Part shown: piece by piece, positions 49,942 to 59,116 of the stretch
How the letters are laid out: each line of letters opens with the position of its first letter
Numbering within the stretch: position 1 is the first letter of the stretch
Assembly: GCA_963778465.1 (NCBI GenBank)
Contig: CAVZUK010000003.1
Span: forward strand, 372,001-436,000
Length of the DNA: 64,000 nt
Direction: 5' to 3'
Source of the DNA: CAVZBW01 sp963778465
Lineage (GTDB): Bacteria; Actinomycetota; Acidimicrobiia; Acidimicrobiales; RAAP-2
The notes under the pieces: model-generated
Seen by the model: only the letters and a program-made list of their open reading frames with translations
What the model was told of the DNA's origin: nothing
Databases searched by the model: none
Position numbers and translations under genes: made by a program

Positions 49942-51324
49942 TCAGAGGCCGGTGACGGCCTGGACGGCGCCGCCCTTGATCGCATCGACCAGGTTCCGGT
50001 GGTCGCGCTCGTTCTGGTCGGCGTAGGAGGCGGCAAACTCGGCCATCGCCCGGTCGAAGCGGTCGCCGCGACCGAGATAGGCACCGATGGCGAGCGCGTC
50101 GCCGGACCGGGCGTGGCCGTTGGCGAGGCTCCACCCGCACATCTCGGAGTAGATCGTGAGGATCTCGGGTGTCATGGTCTCGACGTCTGCCGAGACCTTC
50201 CAGTCCCAGAGCTGTCGCAGGTAGAAGTCGCGGTCGGCGTCGAGCTTGACCCGGTCCCACCCGAGGAACACGTCGCTCGAGCTCTGCATCAGGCGCTGGC
50301 CCTCGACCACGCGCTGCCCCTGGTTGGAGAACCTCGAGGGTCCGAGGAACGGGGAGAGGACGGAGGCCTCGGCCTGCTTGACCTGGATGAAGAGCGGATC
50401 CCCGGCGTCGCGCCCGACCAGGAGCGCCACCCAGCACCTCGTGCCGACGCTGCCCACGCCCACCACCTTGCGGGCCAGGTCTAAGAACCGGTAGCGGGAC
50501 AGGAGGGCTCGCCGGCTGCCCTCGAGGGTGCGCCGGTACGAGCGCAGCGAACCGCTGATGACCTTCTCGACCTCGTCGGCCAGCTCCTCGCCGAACAGCT
50601 CGCCGACCGGCACGAGCAGCGGCGGGTCGCTCACGAACTCGAGCTGGCCGTCGACCTCCCTGGTGAGCTTTGCAAAGGCCCGGAGGTGGTCCTTGGACCG
50701 GGCCTTCTCGGCCGACCGTTGGAACCGGCCGATCGTGCGCTTCCCGATGTCGGTCCCCCAGCGCTGCAGGATCCACGCGGCGTCGAGCCTCGAGTACCAG
50801 ATCTCGAGGTTGCGAAGGGTTCCGAAGTGGCGCATGGCCTCGCGGTAGGAGCGGGTGGCCGCCATCACCGTGGCCCGCCGCTTCTTCTTGGGCATGCCGC
50901 GGTCTCGACCCATCACCTCGAGGCTTGCGGCGAGTCGCTTCACGTCCCACTCGAAGGGGCCCGGCAGGGTCTCGTCGAAGTCGTTGACGTCGAAGATGAG
51001 GTCCCGCTCGGGCGAGGCGAACCCGCCGAAGTTGGAGAGGTGGGCGTCCCCACACAGCTGCACGTCGAGACCCGAACGCGGCTCGCCGGCCAGGTCCGCC
51101 GCCATCACGGCGGCCGCCCCCCGGTAGAAGGCGAAGGGAGACGCCGCCATCCGGCCGTAGCGGATGGGCACGAGGTCGGAGAGGCGGGTGGTGGCCTGGA
51201 GCGCGAGGATCGACAGCGGGTCGGTCCGGTCGGGCCCGGGGCTCCAGGCGCCATGGAGGTCGAGCGGGAGAGCGTCCCGGACCCGCCGGCCGCCGGCCGC
51301 ACGCTCTTCGGTTGTGAGGGTCAT
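49942..51324 (-). CDS. DUF2252-family protein
   Basis: A 460-residue protein with the DUF2252 hallmarks: VQLCGDAHLSNFGGFASPE, FDVNDFDETLPGPFEWDVKR and SYREAMRHFGTLRNLEIWYS. The conserved GDxHxxNFG and DFDE motifs resemble aminoglycoside-phosphotransferase-like/kinase-fold catalytic residues, and the family is related to that fold, but its reaction is unknown. The length is typical (430-480). It converges on the broken aquaporin gene with no gap. Confidence 0.9.
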   Translation of the reverse strand: MTLTTEERAAGGRRVRDALPLDLHGAWSPGPDRTDPLSILALQATTRLSDLVPIRYGRMAASPFAFYRGAAAVMAADLAGEPRSGLDVQLCGDAHLSNFGGFASPERDLIFDVNDFDETLPGPFEWDVKRLAASLEVMGRDRGMPKKKRRATVMAATRSYREAMRHFGTLRNLEIWYSRLDAAWILQRWGTDIGKRTIGRFQRSAEKARSKDHLRAFAKLTREVDGQLEFVSDPPLLVPVGELFGEELADEVEKVISGSLRSYRRTLEGSRRALLSRYRFLDLARKVVGVGSVGTRCWVALLVGRDAGDPLFIQVKQAEASVLSPFLGPSRFSNQGQRVVEGQRLMQSSSDVFLGWDRVKLDADRDFYLRQLWDWKVSADVETMTPEILTIYSEMCGWSLANGHARSGDALAIGAYLGRGDRFDRAMAEFAASYADQNERDHRNLVDAIKGGAVQAVTGL

Positions 51325-51567
51325 CTGCTGGTTCCTTGCTCCACGCGGCAGATCGGCCGCGGCCGACGCAGCGCCGGCGGCATCGGCGCTGGCGCGGTCC
51401 TTAGGATCGCAGCAAAAGCGACCGGGCTCCAGCGGTTTTGTCCGGGTTCGACCGCCGGGTGGGCCCCCTCGTCCCCGGGGGGAGCAGCCCGCCTCGTCGC
51501 GGATACGAGCCAGAGGACCCCGGGTCCGAGGGGGACACCACTACAACGACGCAACGGAGGAGGGGGA

Positions 51568-51915
51568 TTGGGTTTCTCGAGCGCGAGGGTCTTGCGGGGG
51601 GTCGCGATCGCCGTCGCGGGCGGCGCGACGGCCTCCCTCGCCTACCTCACGGTCGGGCGTGGGCCCTGCCTGACCTGGGGTGCGACGGAAGAAGAGGTGG
51701 CGAGGGAGATGCCGGGGGACGGGCTGTTGGCGGAACCCGACATCGTGTCGACCAGGGCGATCGGGATCGCCTCGCCTCCTTCCGGGTGGCTCCAGCGAGT
51801 CCTGACGACTCTCCTCATGGAGCCCGGCAGCCTCGTGATGGAGCGCAAGATGCTGATCGGCATCCGGGACCGGGCCGAGCGACTCGCCGCAGGGACCACT
51901 CCGGGCCGGCCGTAG
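51568..51915 (+). pseudogene. SRPBCC-family gene with large in-frame internal deletion
   Basis: A 115-residue frame from a TTG after GGAGGAGG. The first half (TWGATEEEVAREMPGDGLL, DIVSTRAIGIASPPS) matches the start of actinobacterial SRPBCC proteins; the second (LTTLLMEPGSLVMERKMLIG, IRDRAERLA) matches their extreme C-terminus. The usual 100-110 residues of the ligand-binding core in between (beginning WPWLVQMG) are missing, with the frame kept. It is probably non-functional. An N-terminal hydrophobic stretch (VAIAVAGGATASLAYL) is present as in intact homologues. Confidence 0.6.
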
Positions 51916-51924
51916 CGCAGGGAC

Positions 51925-52350
51925 TCAGTGCCCCCCGCGCCCTTCGGCTTCCTTGGGCGCCCGTACGAGCAGCACGGCAGACGTTGCATGGGTCACCGTG
52001 TCGCGGCCGACGGAGCCGTCCACCAGGGCGTGCAGACCCGGATGGTGTCCCTCGCCCACCACGACGAGGTCGGCGTCCTCGCTGAGCTTCTCCAGCAGCT
52101 GGGCCGCGGGCTGCGCCTTCTTTATCCCCCGAACCTCGAGGGTGGGGTCGAGCTCCCTCACCTTGGCCAACGCCGTCTCGAGAATCTGGTCGCCGTGTTC
52201 GGCGAAGCGCTGGGCGAAGTCCGGCTGGGTGGACCATCCGAGTGCGACCTCGAGGACCGCCTCGCGTGATCGAGCGATCTGGGCCGCCCAGGAAAGGGCG
52301 GCCTCGTCCTTGTCCGAGCCGTCGACTCCAACGACCACCATGTTCGTCAT
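51925..52350 (-). CDS. Universal stress protein (UspA family)
   Basis: A 141-residue single-domain USP. VVVGVDGSDKDEAALSWAAQ is the N-terminal strand with the nucleotide-contacting Asp. The C-terminal ATP-binding motif is GxGHHPG-x9-GSVGRDTVTHATSAVLLVR in short (GSVGRDT then SAVLLVRAP). It is likely to bind ATP and to be induced under stress or hypoxia; targets are unknown. Confidence 0.93.
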   Translation of the reverse strand: MTNMVVVGVDGSDKDEAALSWAAQIARSREAVLEVALGWSTQPDFAQRFAEHGDQILETALAKVRELDPTLEVRGIKKAQPAAQLLEKLSEDADLVVVGEGHHPGLHALVDGSVGRDTVTHATSAVLLVRAPKEAEGRGGH

Positions 52351-52762
52351 TGCCCCGCACCTCCCGTTCGTTTGGGCTCATCGTGCCCGTCGGCGACGGA
52401 GGTCTTTAGGGCCGCAAGTCCCAATTTCCGGGAACGCTTGGTGACCGATCGGCACACCAGTTGCGCCAAACCTGACGGTTTCGAGCGTCAGCAGGGTGTA
52501 ATGCCCAGGCGTGTAATGCGATTGCTCATCTATTCACCAAAATGACACACTCGAGCCCTCCCGCCACCATTTCATTGCATCTAGCAGGATAAATAGCCCT
52601 ATTCTCCGGACCGGGCGTGTGAGAGTATGGAGGTGGCCGGCATGAGTGCGGCCGGTGCGGGCATGGAATGGGACCAATCCATTGGACGTCCGTGCGATCT
52701 TCTGGCAGGTTTTCTGGTGAAGATGCCGGCGTGGTAGGAGCGCCCGTATCGGGAGGAATCGG
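52351..52762. other. Intergenic region, 412 bp
   Basis: It separates the divergent USP and cyclase genes, so both promoters lie here. An AT-richer patch at 52510-52600 (including AGGATAAATAGCC) may be promoter DNA, but no well-spaced -35/-10 pair is clear. No coding sequence is supported. Confidence 0.5.
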
Positions 52763-55700
52763 ATGCCGACGACGGGAAGTCTGACGATTCTCTTCACCGA
52801 CTTGGTGGGCTCGACGGAGCTTGCGTACTCGTTGTCGCCGCACGCCGCGGACGAGCTGCGCCGGTCGCATTTCTCCTGCCTCCGCGACGCGCTCGCAGGA
52901 TCGGGTGGGACGGAGGTCAAGAACCTGGGCGACGGCCTGATGGTGACCTTTCCCGCCTCTTCGACGGCCGTGGCCTGTGCAGTGGCCATGCAGCAGGCGG
53001 TCGAGGCGCAGAACCGGCGGTCCGCGCGGGCACCTCGGCCTGCGGATCGGGATCGCGGGCGGCGAGGTCGCCTGGGAGGGCGACGACTACTTCGGCGAGC
53101 CGGTCATCGAGGCCTCCCGCCTGTGCGCCAGGGCGGAGGGCGGCCAGATCCTCGCGACCTACCTGGTCCGGGTCATGGCGGGTCGGCGCAGCCCGCACAC
53201 CTTCTCGACGCTCGGCGAGCTTGACGTGGCGGGCGTCTCGGAGCCCGTCGAAGTGCTGCAGGTCGAGTGGGAGCCCCTGAGCGAGGCGGCAGCGGCGCCG
53301 GCCGATGCGGAGCGGATCCCCATGCCCCGGCGGCTGAGCCACCGCCCGACGATCGGGTTCATCGGGCGCGAGCTCCACCTCTCGACGCTCGAGGACGCCT
53401 ACAAGAGGGTGGCGCACCGCGAAGGCCGAGAGGTGGTCTTGATCGGCGGCGAGGCGGGACAGGGGAAGACCACCCTGGCATCGGAGCTGGCCCGGCGGGC
53501 CCATGGCGAGGGTGCCGTCTCCCTGCTCGGGAGGTGCGACGAGGAGCTGCGCCTGCCGTACGCCCCGTTTGCCGAGGCCCTGCAGCACTACGTGTCGCAC
53601 GCTCCGGAGTCGGTCGTGCAGGCGCACGTCGCGGAGCACGGCGCCGAGCTCTCGCGGCTCGTCAAGGCGCTCCGCTCACGGGTCGTGGGCCTCGGCGCAC
53701 CGGCCGAGCCCGATGCCGACACGGAGCGGTATCTCCTGTACGCCGCGGTCCTCGGCCTCCTGGCCCAGGCGTCGTCGGATCACCCGGTGGTGCTCGTCCT
53801 CGACGATCTGCAATGGGCGGACGCGGCCAGCCTGCAGCTGTTGCGGCACCTCGTCCGCGAGGCCGATCCGCTCCGACTGCTGATCGTCGGCACGTACCGC
53901 GACACCGAGCTCTCGGCCAACCACCCGCTGACCGAGACGCTGGGGGCGCTCCGGCGGGAGGCGGGAGTTTCGCGCATCAGCCTGCGGGGGCTCGAGGACG
54001 GGGAGGTCGTCCAGTACGTCGAGGCGGCGGCGGGCCACGAGCTGTCACGTAGTGGCGTGGAGCTGGCGCATGCGGTCTACGGCGAGACGGACGGCAACCC
54101 CTTCTTCGTGGACGAGGTCTTGAAGCACCTGGCCGACGAGGGTGCCATCTCCCGTGACGAACGAGGTCATTGGCGCACCGACGGCCTGCAGAGCATCGAG
54201 CTGCCCGAGAGCGTCCGCGAGGTCGTGCACGCACGGACGGCGCGCCTCGGCGAGCCCGCGGTCCAGATCCTGAGCATGGCCGCCGTCATCGGCCGGGATT
54301 TCGACCTGGCACACCTGAGCACGACCTGCCGGCGAGACGAGGACGAGCTGCTCGACCTGCTCGAGGCGGCCGACCGCGCCGCTCTGGTGCACGAGGTTCC
54401 CGAGGTGCCGGGGCGCTACTCGTTCTCGCACGCCCTGGTCCGGCACACGCTCTACCAGGAGCTCGGGGCCACTCGCCGAGCCCGCGCCCATCACCAGGTG
54501 GCCCAGGCCCTGGAGGAGCTCTGCGGCGAGCACCCCGAGGAGCGGATCGGCGAGCTCGCCTACCACTGGTTCCACGCCACCCAGCAGGTGGACGTCCACA
54601 AGGCGGTCTCCTACTCGCGGCGAGCCGGTGCGGCGGCCATGGCTGCGCTGGCACCCGCCGATGCGGTCCGTTACTTCCTCCAGGCCCTGCAGCTGCTCGA
54701 GCAGGTCCCCGACGCGCACGGCGCGGAGCTCATGGAGGTGCGGCTCGACCTCGGGATCGCGCAGCGCCAGGCCGGGCTTCCCGGGTTCCGCGAGACGCTG
54801 TTGGGGGTGGCCCAGCGAGCCCTCGAGAGCGGCGACCGACGTTCTCTGGTCCGCGCGGCGCTGGCCAACAACCGCGGGTTCTACAGCGCACTGGGGAGGA
54901 TCGACCGCGACAAGGTCGCCGTCCTCGAGTCGGCGCTGCGCACCGTGGAGGTGGGGGACAGCGCGGAGCGTGCCGTGCTGCTCGCCACGTTGTGCAGCGA
55001 GCTCGCCTACGGGCCGATCGAGCGACGGCTGGAGCTCGCCAGAGAGTCGAGGGAGATGGCCGAGCGCGTCGACGACCCGACCACCTCGGTCGACGTGCTC
55101 AATCTCCTCCAGCTCCCGCTCGACTTCCCCGACACGCTGCTCGAGCGCCGAGAGTCGAGCCGGCGGGCCTCGAGATTGGCCCAGGCGCTCGGGGACCCGG
55201 TGCGGCAGTTCTGGGCCGTGCACTCGGACCGCAACAACGCCATGCAATCGGGTGATTTCGAGCGCGCCTCGGCCCACCTCTCGACGATGCAGGAGCTGAG
55301 CGAGCACCTGCGCGAGCCGATGATGGTCTGGGTGACCGCCTACCACCAGGCGGCAGAGTCGTTGACCCGCGGCGACCACGAGCGGGCCGAGGGGCTCGCC
55401 ACGACGGCCTGGCATCTGGGCCAGGAGAGCTCCCAGCCCGACGCCTACGCCTTCTACGCGGCGCAGACGCTGGTCGTGCGGATGCAACAGGGCCGGCTGC
55501 ACGAGATGTCGTCCCTGCTCGAGCAGATCGTCGAGGAGAACCCTCGGATCGCCTCGTACCAGGCATGCCTGGCCGCCAGCCACCTCGATGGCGACGAGAT
55601 GGACGGGTCCGGCGAAGAGCAGGCGCGGGAGCTCCTGGCGAGGGCGGCCGCGGACGGGTTCGATCGGGTGCTCGCCGACTCGGCCCGCTTCGACGCGATC

Positions 55701-56099
55701 TCCGTGTACGCAGAGGTGACGGCCGAGCTGGAGGACGCCGACGCCGCCCGGCGGCTGGCCGAGTTCATCGCACCGTATGCCGAGCAGGTCCCGTTCCAGG
55801 GGATCACGGTGCGCGAGCCGATGTCGTGCTACCTGGGCCAGCTGCTCTCGCTGCTCGGCCGCTACGAGGAAGCCGAGTCCAGCTTCCGTGGGGCGATGGC
55901 GCTGGCCAACCGCGGCCACATGCGGCACGCCGAGGCCCAGATCCGGCTCGCCTGGGGTCGCATGCTGGCGGCCCGGGGCCAGGGCGACGACGTGTCGCGC
56001 GCCCGGGAGCTGCTCACGGAGGCAGGGATCGGGGCCCGGTCCGGCTCGTTCGGGGCGATCGCGCGGAGGGCGAGCGCGGCGCTCGATCGCCTGCCATGA
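52763..56099 (+). pseudogene. Class III nucleotidyl cyclase-AAA ATPase-TPR regulator with one frameshift
   Basis: Two frames make one protein of about 1110 residues. The ATG at 52763 after GGGAGG begins a class III cyclase (TILFTDLVGSTELAYSL, VKNLGDGLMVTFPAS), which shifts by one base near 53023 and continues LGLRIGIAGGEVAWEGDDYF and EGGQILATYLVRVMAG. From about 53340 follows a STAND/AAA ATPase: Walker A GGEAGQGKTTLASE, Walker B VVLVLDDLQWADAAS. The last 600 residues are TPR-like helices. No C-terminal LuxR HTH is present. M. tuberculosis has similar cyclase-ATPase fusions. The cyclase metal aspartates (FTD, NLGD) are present. Apart from the single shift the gene looks intact. Confidence 0.8.
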
Positions 56100-56143
56100 C
56101 CGTCCCGGCCGGCGCCCTTCGCACCGCTCGCTAGCCTTTGGCG

Positions 56144-56704
56144 GTGAACCAGCCAAAGATGCACTTTCGTCATCTGGACGAGGGCACCGACGCCGACTTC
56201 GCCATCCTCGCCGAGGTGCACCGCCACAACGTAGAGGTCCTCCCCGAGCTGCTTCTCGGCATGCTGACGGGGCTCGCGGCCGACGAGGCCTACCCGGTCG
56301 ATCGTCTGACCCACAGCCTCCAGTGCGCCACCCTGGCCCTGCGCGACGAGCGCGACGAGGAGTACGTGGTCTGCTGCCTCCTCCACGACATCGGCGAGTC
56401 CCTCGGACCGTTCAATCACGGCGAGGTCGCCGCGGCCGTCCTGCGCCCCTTCGTCTCGGAGGCCAACTACTGGATGCTCGCGCACCACCCCGTCTTCCAG
56501 ACCTACTTCTACGGCGCGCACCTGGGCCTCGATCCCGACCAGCGCGACCGATTCGTCGACAGCCCCTACTACGACCAGACGGTCGAGTTCTGCGCCCGGT
56601 ACGACGAGGTGGCCTTCGATGCGAGCTATCCCAACGAGCCGCTTTCCACCTTCGAGCCCATGGTGCGGCGGGTCCTCCACCGGGAGTGGTCGCCGCCGAG
56701 CTGA
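56144..56704 (+). CDS. PhnZ/TmpB-like HD-domain oxygenase
   Basis: A 186-residue HD protein. Metal-binding pattern: DRLTHSLQCATLAL, VVCCLLHDIGESLGPFNHGE and MLAHHPVFQTYF. The order and length match the mixed-valent diiron HD oxygenases of the PhnZ/TmpB type, which cleave C-P bonds of hydroxyphosphonates, and their uncharacterised relatives. The GTG at 56144 is taken as start; a TTG at 56138 is possible. No phosphonate genes are nearby, so the substrate is open. Confidence 0.8.
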   Translation: MNQPKMHFRHLDEGTDADFAILAEVHRHNVEVLPELLLGMLTGLAADEAYPVDRLTHSLQCATLALRDERDEEYVVCCLLHDIGESLGPFNHGEVAAAVLRPFVSEANYWMLAHHPVFQTYFYGAHLGLDPDQRDRFVDSPYYDQTVEFCARYDEVAFDASYPNEPLSTFEPMVRRVLHREWSPPS

Positions 56705-56733
56705 GGTGACGGCGTCGGAGGGGTCCGTCTCCG

Positions 56734-57360
56734 TCAGTGAGCCCAGCCGCCGGGGGCGCCCGAGCCCCCTGCTCCGGTGCTCGCCGGGCTCCGCAGGGTG
56801 AGCGCCAGGATCCCGGCGACGATGCCGCCCAGCCCGGCGAGACCCATGAGATAGAGGCCGTAGCCCACGGAGTAACCGGACGATCCCGAGATCGATCCTC
56901 CCTCGGCGATGGCCGTGATGAGGCCGAACGCGCCGGCGGTGATGGCCGCGATGCCCGGCCCGGGGCTCCGCAGCCACTCGGGCGCCTGGTTCGCCACGAG
57001 GATGCCGATCCCCACGAGCACGAGGCAGAGCCCGAGCGCCAGCGGCGCGAACCCGTCGGGACTGAAGCCGAGCTGGTAGCCGAGCTGGAAGCCGTTGCGG
57101 TCGATGCTGACGAACACGAGATCGGCCGTCGCCCACGGGAGAAAGGCCGTGATGCCGAGCAGCAGGCCCGCCGCCACGGCGACCCATCCCGCCGCCGGAT
57201 GCAGGCCCCGTCCCGTGGCTCGGCTCTGCGGTCTCGGGGGGGAGGGTGCACCGGGATACCAGCGGCCGTCGGAGGCCAGGTACTCGAGGCCCTGCGGTCC
57301 CTCTCGCCAGTAGACGCCGCGGTCGTCGCGAAACGGCCCCGCCGCGTTGGGCGCCGACAT
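56734..57360 (-). CDS. Membrane protein, DUF2510-like N-terminus with four membrane helices
   Basis: A 208-residue protein. The N-terminal 45 residues contain GLEYLASDGRWYPGAPSPP, similar to the DUF2510 motif (W.DG.WYPG) that often precedes membrane helices in actinobacteria. Hydrophobic segments follow at WVAVAAGLLLGITAFLPW, APLALGLCLVLVGIGILVA, IAAITAGAFGLITAIAEG and YLMGLAGLGGIVAGILAL. Function is unknown. GGGAGG precedes the ATG at 57360. It converges on the HD oxygenase gene. Confidence 0.75.
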   Translation of the reverse strand: MSAPNAAGPFRDDRGVYWREGPQGLEYLASDGRWYPGAPSPPRPQSRATGRGLHPAAGWVAVAAGLLLGITAFLPWATADLVFVSIDRNGFQLGYQLGFSPDGFAPLALGLCLVLVGIGILVANQAPEWLRSPGPGIAAITAGAFGLITAIAEGGSISGSSGYSVGYGLYLMGLAGLGGIVAGILALTLRSPASTGAGGSGAPGGWAH

Positions 57361-57536
57361 CTCCACCTCCCCGCCGCTCTGCGCAGCTTAGGACCTTCGC
57401 TCGAGCCCGCCAGCCGGCGATTCCGGGCAGCCGTCGAGGCCGGTGGCCAACCGTTTCGCCCAGCACGACGCCGCGACCGACCGCGGGCGACTGGGATGAT
57501 GTCGTCGCGGAACTCGGACGACGATGTGGAGGCGTG

Positions 57537-57878
57537 ATGGACGAACGCAGGGCGAGCGAGCTGCTGACCGAAGAGCGCCGGCGGGTGGAGCGCCTGCTGG
57601 CCGACGCAGCGGAGGCGGCCCGGGACGACAGGAGCGCGGCCAACGAGTCGAGCTCGGGCGACATCGCAGACCCGGCGGAGCGCTTCACGGCCGAGGAGGT
57701 GGACGACGCCGTCGAGGCCGGGCTGGGAGAGCGGCTGGCCGCCATCGAGCGGGCGGAGGCCCGCCTCCGGGCCGGCACCTATGGCCGATCGGTCCGCAGC
57801 GGCGAGGTGATCCCCGACGAGAGGCTCGAGGCAGATCCGGCAGCGGAGCTCACCGTCGAGGAGGCGGCGCAGGGTTGA
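57537..57878 (+). CDS. DksA/TraR-like protein lacking zinc-finger cysteines
   Basis: A 113-residue protein with the coiled-coil N-terminus (MDERRASELLTEERRRVERL) and the DksA/TraR pattern LGERLAAIERAEARLRAGTYGR. In classical members GTYGRC..CG..IP..RL...P....C..C follows; here it reads SVRSGEVIPDERLEADPAAE with every zinc-binding cysteine replaced. The protein would fold without zinc. DksA family members bind RNA polymerase's secondary channel; some cysteine-less ones retain activity. The coiled-coil tip acidic residues cannot be assigned with confidence. Confidence 0.75.
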   Translation: MDERRASELLTEERRRVERLLADAAEAARDDRSAANESSSGDIADPAERFTAEEVDDAVEAGLGERLAAIERAEARLRAGTYGRSVRSGEVIPDERLEADPAAELTVEEAAQG

Positions 57879-57911
57879 CGCCGGCCCCGACCCGTCGCCC
57901 TCCCGGCCTGC

Positions 57912-59033
57912 TCACCCCCACCACACCGCAGTGGCGATGACGACGTAGAGCCCGATCAGGCACGTGCCCTCGAGCCAGGTCGACTCCCCGTCGAAGACGA
58001 CGATGACCGCCGTCAGGGCGGCCAGGGCGAGCACGATCACGAGCAGCGAGGGCAGGACAAGCGTGAGATGCGCCCCGCCGAGCACTCCCGAGAGGAGGAC
58101 GAGCGCCGGGATGACGGCGAGGGCGATCTGCACCGGGCTCTGGAGGGTGACGGAGAGGGCGTAGTCCATGCGGTTTCTGAGGGCGAGCTGGACGCCGACC
58201 ACGTTCTCCACCGCATTGCCGGCGATGGCGACGATCACGAGTCCCGCGAAGGTCTGGGAGATGTGCAGCGTGGTCAGCGCGGGGGTGAGCGCAGCCACGA
58301 ACCAGTCCGAGACGAAGGCGGCCCCCACCGCCGCCGCCGTCAGGAGTCCGAGTGCGATCGGGAGCGGCCACACTCGCTCTTCGTCGAACGTCGTCGCCTC
58401 CGCGTGATGGGCGCGGCGCAGGGATGCCGGCACCGAGAGGACGAAGATCGTCAGGAGCACGATGGCGGCGACGTCGGAGAGCGCCTGCTCGTGGTGCGCC
58501 GCCGGCAGGTGGAGCCGGGCGGTGATGGTCGGGATGATCAGCACGGCGACGGCCAGGAACAGCAGCAGCACGACCAGGCGTGGCCCCTCGGCGGCGAACC
58601 GCTGGGTTCCGTGCTTGAGGCCGCCGGCGGTGATGGCGAGGCCCAGGACCAGGAGGACGTTGGCCAGGATCGAGCCGACCAGGGCCGCCTGGACGACCGT
58701 GACGAGGCCCTCACGCAGGGCGAAGATGCCGAAGAACAGCTCGGGGATGTTGCCCAGCGCCGCGTGGACCACGCCCGTCGCACCCGACCCGAGGCGGTCC
58801 CCCAGGCCGTCCACGGCCCGGCCCACCAGCGCCGCCAGCGCGGCCAGCGCGAGGCCGGACACGACGAACGGAGCCACGGAGCCGCACGGGACGTAGTGCG
58901 TGACCGCGGCGCCCGCGGTGAGGGTGACGCCGGCGGCGAACAGCCACTTGTCTCCCACCGAGAGTCTCACGTTCGGCTCATGCGTGCGATCGACAGGCGG
59001 CGACGAGTCTCTCCAGCGCGGCCTCGCTGTCAT
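57912..59033 (-). CDS. CaCA-family cation/H+ exchanger (ChaA/Cax type)
   Basis: A 373-residue membrane protein with about ten helices. The two inverted alpha-repeats carry GNIPELFFGIFAL (about 100) and AIAGNAVENVVGVQLAL (about 275), where the acidic residues bind Ca2+ or other cations during exchange for protons. The second repeat is usually GNAAEH; here it is GNAVEN. It removes calcium or sodium from the cytoplasm. The start is the ATG at 59033; an internal start near residue 22 (VRLSVGDKW) would drop a polar leader. Confidence 0.88.
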   Translation of the reverse strand: MTARPRWRDSSPPVDRTHEPNVRLSVGDKWLFAAGVTLTAGAAVTHYVPCGSVAPFVVSGLALAALAALVGRAVDGLGDRLGSGATGVVHAALGNIPELFFGIFALREGLVTVVQAALVGSILANVLLVLGLAITAGGLKHGTQRFAAEGPRLVVLLLFLAVAVLIIPTITARLHLPAAHHEQALSDVAAIVLLTIFVLSVPASLRRAHHAEATTFDEERVWPLPIALGLLTAAAVGAAFVSDWFVAALTPALTTLHISQTFAGLVIVAIAGNAVENVVGVQLALRNRMDYALSVTLQSPVQIALAVIPALVLLSGVLGGAHLTLVLPSLLVIVLALAALTAVIVVFDGESTWLEGTCLIGLYVVIATAVWWG

Positions 59034-59116
59034 GATGCCACGGATGTCTCGCTGCGGCCCCCGCCGGGACGGGCGGCGGGTCGCCGACGTCGGGGGCGCC
59101 CGAGGACCCCGCGGGG

